In this document: piece after piece, positions 57,536-64,000 of the stretch
Layout of the letters: each line of letters starts with the position of its first letter
Position numbering within the stretch: the first letter of the stretch is position 1
Source: Kitasatospora phosalacinea
GTDB lineage: Bacteria; Actinomycetota; Actinomycetes; Streptomycetales; Streptomycetaceae
DNA: 64,000 bases
Direction of reading: 5' to 3'
Assembly: GCF_000717185.1 (NCBI RefSeq)
Contig: NZ_JNYE01000017.1
Coordinates: 1-64,000 of the forward strand
Position numbers and translations under genes: made by a program
The notes under the pieces: model-generated
Told to the model about the DNA's origin: nothing
Seen by the model: only the letters and a program-made list of their open reading frames with translations
Database searches by the model: none

Positions 57536-58423
57536 ATGACCGATCCCACCGCCGCCGCCCGCCGGGGCACCGTCGTGCCCGCCGGCCGGGTGCCCGCCGG
57601 CCCGGTGCCCGCTGGACGGGTGTCGGTGGCGGCCTGGGACCTGCGGCTGCTCCGGGCGGTGCCGTTCGCGCTGGTGTGCACGCTGGTGGCGGCCCTCGGG
57701 CACGCGCGGGCGGGTGGCGCGGTGGCGCCGGACGTGCTGCTGCTGGGGTTCGCCGCGGTGTGCGCGGCGGCCGCGCTGGTCGGCGGGCGGGAGCGCTCGC
57801 TGGCGGCGATCGCGGCCGCGCTGGGCGCCGGGCAGTTGGGGCTGCACCTGCTGTTCCACTTCTTCGGCGGCGGCCTGGGCGGCGGCGCGCCGATGGCGCA
57901 CGCGCAGATGGCCGGGATGGCCGGGATGGCCGGGACGGCCGGTTCCGGTGCGGCGGACCCGCTGGCGGTGGTCGCGGGTCGACTGCTGTGCGACGACGCC
58001 CCCGGCAACGGGCTGACCGTCGTCCCGCTGGACACCACGCCGGAGCAGGTGGTGAGCGCCGCGGGCCTGGACCCGCAGGCGGTGATCGCGGCCGCGGCGC
58101 CGCACGCGGCGTCCGGCTGGCTGGGGCTCACCCCCGCCATGCTGCTGGGCCATCTGGCGGCGGCGCTGGTCGCGGGCTGGTGGCTGCGGCGCGGCGAGGC
58201 CGCGCTGTGGCGGCTGCTGCGGACGGCCGCGCTGACCGCCCGGGAGTGGGCGGCCCCGCTGCGCACCGCGGTGGTGCTGCTGACGGCGCTGCTGCTGGGC
58301 GCGGAGCGCCCGGCCGCACCGCGCCGGGCCGGGCGGGCGGAGGACTGGCCGCTGCCGGTGGCGGCGGTGCTGCGGCACAGCGTGCTGCGCAGGGGACCGC
58401 CCGCGGTGGCGTTCGCGCGCTGA
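57536..58423 (+). CDS. Membrane protein of the copper locus
   Basis: 295 residues from ATG 57536; no Shine-Dalgarno is evident. Hydrophobic helices: LVCTLVAALGHARAGGAVAP, LLLGFAAVCAAAALVGG, AAIAAALGAGQLGLHLLFHF, then MLLGHLAAALVAGWWLR and APLRTAVVLLTALLLGA. His- and Met-rich loops (HLLFHFFGG; MAHAQMAGMAGMAG) could bind copper. It starts the row of copper genes and is read in the same direction, 141 bases before ycnI. I do not recognise a named family, though I recall similar proteins next to ycnI in actinobacteria. Confidence 0.75.
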   Translation: MTDPTAAARRGTVVPAGRVPAGPVPAGRVSVAAWDLRLLRAVPFALVCTLVAALGHARAGGAVAPDVLLLGFAAVCAAAALVGGRERSLAAIAAALGAGQLGLHLLFHFFGGGLGGGAPMAHAQMAGMAGMAGTAGSGAADPLAVVAGRLLCDDAPGNGLTVVPLDTTPEQVVSAAGLDPQAVIAAAAPHAASGWLGLTPAMLLGHLAAALVAGWWLRRGEAALWRLLRTAALTAREWAAPLRTAVVLLTALLLGAERPAAPRRAGRAEDWPLPVAAVLRHSVLRRGPPAVAFAR

Positions 58424-58564
58424 TCGGGCCCGGGGAGAACGACCGGGGCCGGGCGCGCACCGCTGCCGCCGTGCCCGCGCCGTGAGCGGGCCGGACGGGC
58501 CCCGCACCTCCCCCCGCGCCGACGCGGCACCGCCGCGCGGCCCCCTCTCCTCAGGAGTCCCCTG

Positions 58565-59296
58565 ATGCGTTCGCTTTCCGCCCGTCGTTCCCTCGGTGCG
58601 CTCGCGCTGGCCGCCGGCGCCCTGCTGGCGTCCGCCGTCCCCGCCTCGGCGCACGTGACCGTCCAGTCGAACAACGCCCAGCAGGGCGGGTACACCGCCG
58701 TGGCGTTCCGGGTGCCGAACGAGAGCGACACCGCCTCCACCGTGAAGGTCGAGGTCAACCTGCCGCTGGACCACCCGATGGCCTCGGTCCGCACCCAGCC
58801 CGTCCCCGGTTGGACGGCCGTGATGGAGAAGTCGAAGCTCGACAAGCCGCTGGACTCGCACGGCCAGCAGATCACCGAGGCCGTCTCGAAGATCACCTGG
58901 ACCGCGAACGACGGCACCAGGATCGGCCCCGGGCAGTACCAGGACTTCTCGGTGTCGCTCGGCGCGCTGCCGACCGACACCGAGCAGCTGACCTTCAAGG
59001 CGCTGCAGACGTACGACAACGGCGACGTGGTCCGCTGGATCGAAGAGGCCAAGGACGGGCAGGCCGAGCCGTCCAAGCCCGCCCCGGTGCTGAAGCTGAC
59101 CAAGGCCGCGGGCGCGACCGCCGCGGCCGCCGACCACCACTCGACGGACGCCACCGGCACCCAGCAGGCCGCCGCGTCCGACGCGAAGGCCTCCGACTCG
59201 ACGGCCCGCACCCTGGGCGTGGTCGGCATCGTGGTCGGCGTGGTCGGCGCGGCGCTCGGCGCGGCCGGGCTGCGCCGCCGTTCCGCCCGGTCCTGA
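58565..59296 (+). CDS. YcnI-family copper-binding protein (DUF1775)
   Basis: 243 residues from ATG 58565 with AGGAG upstream. Signal peptide 1-29 ends VPASA, so the mature protein begins with His (HVTVQSNNAQQGG), the histidine brace ligand of YcnI. Strands FRVPNESDTASTVKVEVNLP, TQPVPGWTAVMEKSKLDKPL and ITWTANDGTRIGPGQYQDFS match DUF1775, with the Trp and Glu expected near the metal. The C-terminus is an Ala/Thr linker and one membrane helix (VVGIVVGVVGAALGAAGLR). It anchors outside the membrane and probably delivers Cu(II). Operon with sco1 and the following genes. Confidence 0.93.
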   Translation: MRSLSARRSLGALALAAGALLASAVPASAHVTVQSNNAQQGGYTAVAFRVPNESDTASTVKVEVNLPLDHPMASVRTQPVPGWTAVMEKSKLDKPLDSHGQQITEAVSKITWTANDGTRIGPGQYQDFSVSLGALPTDTEQLTFKALQTYDNGDVVRWIEEAKDGQAEPSKPAPVLKLTKAAGATAAAADHHSTDATGTQQAAASDAKASDSTARTLGVVGIVVGVVGAALGAAGLRRRSARS

Positions 59297-59380
59297 CGCA
59301 CCGCCGGGACGGGGCCGCGCGCCCCGTCCCGGCACCCCCTTCCCGCACGTACGAGCTCCCCGCACGAACAGGAAAGTCCC

Positions 59381-60061
59381 TTGGCTCCCCTCCCCCGCCC
59401 CCGCCCCCGGCTGCTGACCGCCGCCGCCCTCGTCCTCGGCGCCTCGCTGGCGCTCTCCGCCTGTGCCTCGTCCGGTGACGGCGGGGAGAGCACCGGGGCG
59501 GCGAAGGTCAGCAAGAAGGCGTCGACCAGCCGGTACCAGGGCACCGTGCTCAGCAAGAACTTCGAGAAGCCGGACCTGGTGCTGAACGACACCTCCGGGC
59601 AGCCCTACGACCTGCGGGCGCGGACCGCGGGCAAGAGCGTGCTGCTGTTCTTCGGGTACACCAGCTGCCCGGACGTGTGCCCGACCACGATGGGCGACAT
59701 CGGCGTCGCGATGTCGAAGCTGACCGCCGAGCAGCGGGCGAAGCTGGCGGTCGTGTTCGTCTCCACCGACCCGGAGCGGGACACCCCGCAGGTGCTGCGG
59801 ACCTGGCTGGACTCGATGGGCAAGGACTTCGTCGGGATGACCGGCGACCTGGCGAAGGTGAAGGCCGCGGCCCGGCCGCTGGGCATCGCGGTCGAGGACC
59901 CGGTGGTGGACGCCAAGGGCGCGGTCACCTCCACCCACGGCGCGCAGGTGCTGGCGTTCCTGCCCACCGACGACAAGGCGCACCTGCTGTACATGGCGGG
60001 CTCCTCGATCGACGTCTACAAGCACGACCTGGAGCTGATGGCGGACGGGGTGGCGGTGTGA
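59381..60061 (+). CDS. Sco1/SenC-family copper chaperone lipoprotein
   Basis: 226 residues from TTG 59381 with AGGAAAG upstream. Lipoprotein signal ending LSAC (Cys28). FFGYTSCPDVCPTTMGDIG contains the CxxxC copper site (CPDVC), and STHGAQVLAFL supplies the conserved His. FVSTDPERDTPQVLRTWLDS is the thioredoxin-like Sco signature. The protein helps load copper into cytochrome c oxidase. It overlaps the next gene by four bases, so the Sco-PCu(A)C pair is coupled. Confidence 0.95.
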   Translation: MAPLPRPRPRLLTAAALVLGASLALSACASSGDGGESTGAAKVSKKASTSRYQGTVLSKNFEKPDLVLNDTSGQPYDLRARTAGKSVLLFFGYTSCPDVCPTTMGDIGVAMSKLTAEQRAKLAVVFVSTDPERDTPQVLRTWLDSMGKDFVGMTGDLAKVKAAARPLGIAVEDPVVDAKGAVTSTHGAQVLAFLPTDDKAHLLYMAGSSIDVYKHDLELMADGVAV

Positions 60062-60531
60062 GCAGCCGGTCGTTCCGGCGCTCCGCGCTGCTCGGGGCGG
60101 GGCTAGCGGCCGCGCTCGCGGTCGGCGCGGGCGCGGTGGCGCACCAGTCCGGGGACGGCGGCGCGCCGCGGCTGACCGTCGCGGACCCGTACATACCGCT
60201 GCCCGCCACGCCCGGCGGGACGGGCGCGGGCTACCTGACCGTCCGCAACAGCGGCGGCGCGGACACCCTGGTCAGCGTGAGCAGCCCGGCCGCCGGGTCG
60301 GTGACGATGCACCGCTCGACCGACAGCACGATGGAGCAGGTCGACCGGATGGACGTACCGGCCGGCGGCACCCTCGACCTGTCCCGCGGCGGCGCGCACC
60401 TGATGATCATGGATTGGACCCGACAGCCCGCTCTGGGCGACGAGTTGGAGCTGGACCTGCAGTTCGCCAAGGCGGGCCGGGTCGTGGTCAGGGTTCCGGT
60501 GAAACCGCTGACGTACCGTCCGGGGAGCTGA
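60058..60531 (+). CDS. PCu(A)C copper chaperone
   Basis: 157 residues, GTG start inside the sco1 stop (GTGA). After an N-terminal anchor or signal (FRRSALLGAGLAAALAVGAG), DPYIPLPATPGGTGAGYLTV opens the cupredoxin-like domain, and SVTMHRSTDSTMEQVDRMDV then GGAHLMIMDW give the H-x(n)-M ligands of the H-(M)x10MX21HXM motif (His, Met, His, Met). It passes Cu(I) to cytochrome oxidase, together with Sco1. It ends six bases before an in-frame ATG of the next gene. Confidence 0.93.
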   Translation: MSSRSFRRSALLGAGLAAALAVGAGAVAHQSGDGGAPRLTVADPYIPLPATPGGTGAGYLTVRNSGGADTLVSVSSPAAGSVTMHRSTDSTMEQVDRMDVPAGGTLDLSRGGAHLMIMDWTRQPALGDELELDLQFAKAGRVVVRVPVKPLTYRPGS

Positions 60532-60561
60532 TCGGCGATGGCGACGAGGAGAGGCACGCAC

Positions 60562-62895
60562 GTGGTGACAGGGGCGAGGCGGCGGCTGGGCGCGCTGCTG
60601 GTGGTGCTGGTGGCGGCGCTCGGGCTGGTGCTCGGCGGGGCGACGGCGGCGTCCGCGCACGCCACCCTGGAGGGCACCGACCCGGAGCGGGGCTCGGTGG
60701 TGGCGACCGCGCCCGCCGCCGTCACGCTGACCTTCAGCGAGGGCGTGTCGCTGTCCGCGGACTCGGTGCGGGTGCTCGACCCGCAGGGCAACGCGGTCGA
60801 CGACGGCAAGCCCGAGCACGTCGACGGCCGGGCCGCCACCGCCCGGGTCGCGCTGCGCTCCGGCCTCGCCGACGGCACCTACACGGTCGCCTGGCGGGCC
60901 GTCTCGGAGGACTCCCACCCCGTCGGCGGCGCCTTCACCTTCTCCGTCGGCGCCCCGTCCGACACCTCGGTGGACGCCGCCGCCGTCCAGGGCGCCAAGG
61001 CCGACGGCGCGGTCGCCTTCGCCTACGGCACCGCCCGCACCGTCGCCTACGTCGCGTTCGCGCTGCTGGCCGGGGCCGCCGCGTTCGTCGTCGTGGTGTG
61101 GCCCGGCGGCGCGGCCGTGCGCGGCGTGCAGCGGCTGCTGATGACCGGCTGGGTCGCGCTGCTGCTGTCCACCGTCGCCGTGCTGATGCTGCGCGGCCCG
61201 TACGAGCGCGGCACCGGCCTCGGGCAGTCCTTCGACCTCTCGCTGGTGCGCGCCACCCTGGACGAGCGGATCGGCACCGCGCTCGCCGCCCGGCTGCTGC
61301 TGCTCGCCGCCGCGGGCGTCTTCCTGTCGCTGCTGGTCGGCCAGTTGGGGGTGCCGAAGCCCGTTCCCGCCGCGGACCCGGCCCCGGAGCCGGAACCCGA
61401 GGACGAGGAGGAGGCGGAGCTGCGACGGTTGGAGCGGGCCGCCGCCGAGCGCCCGCAGCGCGACGCCCGGCTCGGCCTCGGCCTGGCCGGGCTCGTCCTC
61501 GCCCTCGCACTGACCGCGACCTGGGTCGGCGCCGACCACTCCTCGGTCGGCATCCAGGTGCCACTGGCGCTCCCGATGGCCGCCCTGCACCTGCTCGCGA
61601 TGGCCGGCTGGCTCGGCGGCCTGGCCGTCCTCGCCGTCGGCCTGCGCCACGGCCTGTCCGCCGGCGCCGTCGACCGCTTCTCCAAGCTGGCGTTCTGGCT
61701 GGTCGCGGTGCTCGCGGTGACCGGCGTCTACCAGTCCTGGCGCGGCCTCGGCTCGTGGAGCGCCCTGGTCGACACCGAGTACGGGCGGCTGCTGCTGATC
61801 AAGATCGGCTGCGTGGCGGCGATGCTCGGCGTCGCCTGGATCTCCCGCGCCTGGACAGCCCGGCTGCGCGCCGCGGACGGGGCCCCGACCGGGGCGGTGG
61901 CTGCCGGGACGGCGGTAGCCGGGACCGTGGAAGCCGGAGCGACGAAGGCCAAGACGGTGGAAGCCGAGAGTGCGGCAGCCGGGACCGCGGAAGCCGAAGC
62001 AGTGAAGGCCAAGGCGGTGGAAGCCGAAGGGGCGGAAGCTGGGACGGCGGCAGCCGAGACCGTGGAAGCCGGAGCGGCAGAAGCCGAAGCAGCGAAGGCC
62101 AAGACGGTGGAAGCCGAAGCCGCGGAAACCGGAGCGGCGGCAGCCAAGACGGCGGCAGCCGAGACCGCGGAGCCCGGAGCGGCGGAGCCCGGAGCGGCGG
62201 AGCCCGGAGCGGCGGAGCCCGGAGCGGCGGAGCCCGGGGCGGCGGAGCCCGGGGCCGGTGAGGGTGCGGGTGCCGCGGACGGCAGCCCGGAGCGGGCTGC
62301 CCAGCTCGCCCGGCAGCGGGCGCTGCGCGAGCGGGCCCGCGGCGAGCGGACGGCCGTCGGCTCCCCGGCCCGGGCCGGGCTGCGGCGCAGCGTCGTGGTG
62401 GAGACCGCGGTGGCGATGCTGGTGCTGGTGGTCACCACCATGCTCACCAACTCCCCGCCCGGGCGCGTCGCCCAGGCCGTCGCCGACGCGCCCGCGACGG
62501 CGGGCACCGGTGCGGGAGCGGGCGCCGGGGCCTCGGCGGTGCCGGGGCGGACCGAGGAGCTGAAGCTCCCGTACGACACCGGCGGCCGCACCGCCAACGC
62601 CAAGGGCACCGCGGTCGTCACCGTCAACCCGGTCGCCACCGGGCCCAACGCCGTCACCCTGAAGCTGACCGACTCCGCCGGGCAGCCCACCGAGGTGCCG
62701 GAGCTGGAGCTGGCCTTCACCCTCCCGGACCGCGACCTCGGGCCGCTGCCGGTGACGCTGCAGGCGCAGGGCACCGGCAGCTGGACCGGCACCGCGCAGC
62801 TGCCGCTGAACGGCGTGTGGGTGGTGTCGGTGACCGTCCGCTCCTCCGACATCGACCAGGTGACGGCCACCCGGCAGCTGAAGGTCGGCCCGTGA
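60562..62895 (+). CDS. CopC-CopD fusion protein (YcnJ-like copper importer)
   Basis: 777 residues from GTG 60562 with GAGGAGAGG seven bases upstream; ATG 60538 in frame is the alternative. Signal peptide to TAASA, so the mature chain starts with His (HATLEGTDPERGSV), the CopC Cu(II) brace; EDSHPVGGAFTF supplies the other His. Residues ~130-440 are the CopD membrane region (eight or so helices). Residues ~447-566 are an Ala/Glu/Thr/Lys spacer with six AEPGA pentads, followed by one helix (VVVETAVAMLVLVVTTMLTN) and an outer YtkA-like beta domain. Typical CopC-CopD proteins are 550-650 long; the spacer is extra. It stops four bases into the next gene. Confidence 0.9.
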   Translation: MVTGARRRLGALLVVLVAALGLVLGGATAASAHATLEGTDPERGSVVATAPAAVTLTFSEGVSLSADSVRVLDPQGNAVDDGKPEHVDGRAATARVALRSGLADGTYTVAWRAVSEDSHPVGGAFTFSVGAPSDTSVDAAAVQGAKADGAVAFAYGTARTVAYVAFALLAGAAAFVVVVWPGGAAVRGVQRLLMTGWVALLLSTVAVLMLRGPYERGTGLGQSFDLSLVRATLDERIGTALAARLLLLAAAGVFLSLLVGQLGVPKPVPAADPAPEPEPEDEEEAELRRLERAAAERPQRDARLGLGLAGLVLALALTATWVGADHSSVGIQVPLALPMAALHLLAMAGWLGGLAVLAVGLRHGLSAGAVDRFSKLAFWLVAVLAVTGVYQSWRGLGSWSALVDTEYGRLLLIKIGCVAAMLGVAWISRAWTARLRAADGAPTGAVAAGTAVAGTVEAGATKAKTVEAESAAAGTAEAEAVKAKAVEAEGAEAGTAAAETVEAGAAEAEAAKAKTVEAEAAETGAAAAKTAAAETAEPGAAEPGAAEPGAAEPGAAEPGAAEPGAGEGAGAADGSPERAAQLARQRALRERARGERTAVGSPARAGLRRSVVVETAVAMLVLVVTTMLTNSPPGRVAQAVADAPATAGTGAGAGAGASAVPGRTEELKLPYDTGGRTANAKGTAVVTVNPVATGPNAVTLKLTDSAGQPTEVPELELAFTLPDRDLGPLPVTLQAQGTGSWTGTAQLPLNGVWVVSVTVRSSDIDQVTATRQLKVGP
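62167..62256 (+). repeat. Six 15-base units inside the CopC-CopD gene
   Basis: GCGGAGCCCGGAGCG is repeated at 62167-62181, 62182-62196, 62197-62211, 62212-62226, 62227-62241 and 62242-62256; the last two have a G for A change and the sixth ends C. Each encodes Ala-Glu-Pro-Gly-Ala. It sits within a longer degenerate Ala/Glu/Lys/Thr tract (61895-62165). Confidence 0.95.
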
Positions 62896-64000
62896 GCGCC
62901 CGGCCGGCCGGGCTGTCGCGGCGGGCGGTGATCGGCGGGGCCGGGGCCGGGCTCGCGGTGGGGGCGGCCGGCGGGGCGTGGGGCGGGCGGGCGTCCGCGC
63001 ACGCCCCGGCCGACGGGGGGACGCTGGGCGCGGCGCGGGTGCCGTTCCACGGGCCGCACCAGGGCGGGATCGTCGAACCGGCCCAGGCACGGGCGGAGTG
63101 GGCGGCGTTCGACCTGCTGGCCAGCACCCGGCGGGACGGGCTGGCCGCGCTGCTGCGCGGCTGGTCGGCGGCGGCCGCCCGGATGACCGCGGGCGAACCG
63201 GCCGCGGAGGGCGAGAACCAGGTCGCGCTGGACGCCGGGCCGAGCTCGCTGACCGTCACCTTCGGCTTCGGCGCGTCCCTGTTCGACAAGGTCGGCCTGG
63301 CCGACCGCCGCCCGGCGGCGCTGGCCGCGCTGCCCGCCTTCCCCGGCGACGCGCTGGACCCGGCCCGCTCCGACGGCGACCTGTGGGTGCAGGTCGGCGC
63401 GGACGACGCCCTGGTCGCGGTGCACGCGCTGCGGGTGCTGGCGCGGCTGGCCACCGGGCTGGCCGCGCCGCGCTGGCTGATGTCGGGCTTCGCCCGCACG
63501 CCCGGGGCGACGCCGCACCCGGTGACCGGCCGCAACCTGATGGGCCAGGTCGACGGCACCAACAACCCGCGCCCGCAGGACCCGGGCTTCGCCGCCACCG
63601 TGTTCGCCACCGGCCCGGACTGGATGGCCGGCGGCAGCTACGCCGTGCTGCGCCGGATCCGGATGCTGCTGGAGGGCTGGGACACCCTGCCGCTGGACCG
63701 GCAGGAGCGGATCATCGGCCGCCGCAAGAGCGACGGCGCCCCGCTGTCCGGCGGGCCCGACGCGGTCGAGCGCACCCCCGTCGACCTGGCCGCCACCGAC
63801 CCGGACGGCGTCCTGCGGATCGCCCCCGACGCGCACGTCCGGGTCGCCGCGGCGGACTCCAACGGCGGGGCGGCGATGCTGCGGCGCGGCTTCTCCTTCC
63901 ACGACGGCCTGCTCGCCGACGGCTCCCCCGACGCCGGGCTGCTGTTCGCCGCGTACCAGGCCGACCCGGCGCGCGGCTTCGTGCCGGTGCAGCAGCGGCT
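62892..64000 (+). CDS. Dyp-type (EfeB-like) heme peroxidase, Tat-exported, cut by the window end
   Basis: At least 369 residues, GTG 62892 overlapping the previous stop (GTGA); the 3' end lies beyond 64000. A twin-arginine signal (LSRRAVIGGAGAGLAVGAAG) begins it. WAAFDLLASTRRDGLAALLR, FGFGASLFDKVGLADRRPAA and LMGQVDGTNNPRPQDPGFAA follow the DyP fold; the GxxDG motif falls at residues 218-222 with catalytic Asp221, and IGRRKSDGAPLSGG is also typical. The axial heme His would be expected further on or is among the last residues shown. Folded in the cytoplasm and exported, it may handle peroxide or heme near the copper system. Last visible gene of the copper operon. Confidence 0.93.
   Translation, partial: MSARPAGLSRRAVIGGAGAGLAVGAAGGAWGGRASAHAPADGGTLGAARVPFHGPHQGGIVEPAQARAEWAAFDLLASTRRDGLAALLRGWSAAAARMTAGEPAAEGENQVALDAGPSSLTVTFGFGASLFDKVGLADRRPAALAALPAFPGDALDPARSDGDLWVQVGADDALVAVHALRVLARLATGLAAPRWLMSGFARTPGATPHPVTGRNLMGQVDGTNNPRPQDPGFAATVFATGPDWMAGGSYAVLRRIRMLLEGWDTLPLDRQERIIGRRKSDGAPLSGGPDAVERTPVDLAATDPDGVLRIAPDAHVRVAAADSNGGAAMLRRGFSFHDGLLADGSPDAGLLFAAYQADPARGFVPVQQR

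Overview
The window is high-GC actinobacterial DNA from the family Streptomycetaceae; Streptomyces or Kitasatospora would both fit. The evidence is near-saturated GC at third codon positions, many GTG and TTG starts, GTGA stop/start overlaps, and a bldC gene that I recognise almost residue for residue. The hrpA - bldC - conserved hypothetical - vdh - DUF3073 - purM - purF order matches what I remember of the Streptomyces core chromosome (memory, not a search). A parS-like 16-mer at 38316-38331 also points to the core arm around the origin.

Layout. 1-500: tRNA-Glu, tRNA-Asp and tRNA-Phe transcription unit with its own promoter and terminator. 551-1590: a two-gene toxin-antitoxin-like module. 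1605-8691: secreted protein, two TetR regulators with divergent targets, a secreted amidase and a glycosyltransferase. 9163-12089: a four-gene, translationally coupled operon (XRE regulator, HExxH zincin, seven-helix membrane protein, MpaB/DUF2236-like oxygenase). This is the best candidate here for a poorly described system. 12296-15008: small membrane protein, a broken alpha/beta hydrolase, and a WXG100-like plus coiled-coil/NlpC-P60 pair. 15234-28602: core genes hrpA, a second tRNA-Asp, bldC, vdh, DUF3073, purM, purF, a lipid-kinase-like gene and purA.

28725-35755 holds an acetyltransferase, DUF350 and LURP-one proteins, two APH-fold kinases, a tandem pair of membrane paralogues that share a promoter element, and two poorly known genes. 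35822-39021 is a small insertion: a 45-residue fragment of a thioredoxin/NHL gene, a Fic enzyme gene, then the intact thioredoxin/NHL gene. 39065-44242: M18 aminopeptidase, acyl-CoA dehydrogenase, SseB-domain protein and pirin, with clear operators. 44585-57305 is a mixed set: HTH protein, excalibur protein, SigE-family sigma factor with a putative membrane partner, PP2C-like protein, TetR with hydrolase, MFS exporter and anti-sigma-type ATPase.

57536 to the end is a copper-handling locus in one direction: membrane protein, YcnI, Sco1, PCu(A)C, CopC-CopD fusion and a Tat-exported DyP peroxidase cut by the window edge. Several of these genes overlap by GTGA, so they are probably co-expressed; together they would bind, move and insert copper outside the membrane.

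Functions are assigned from motifs and recalled family features only. No database search or folding program was run, and start codons were chosen by eye from ribosome binding sites.
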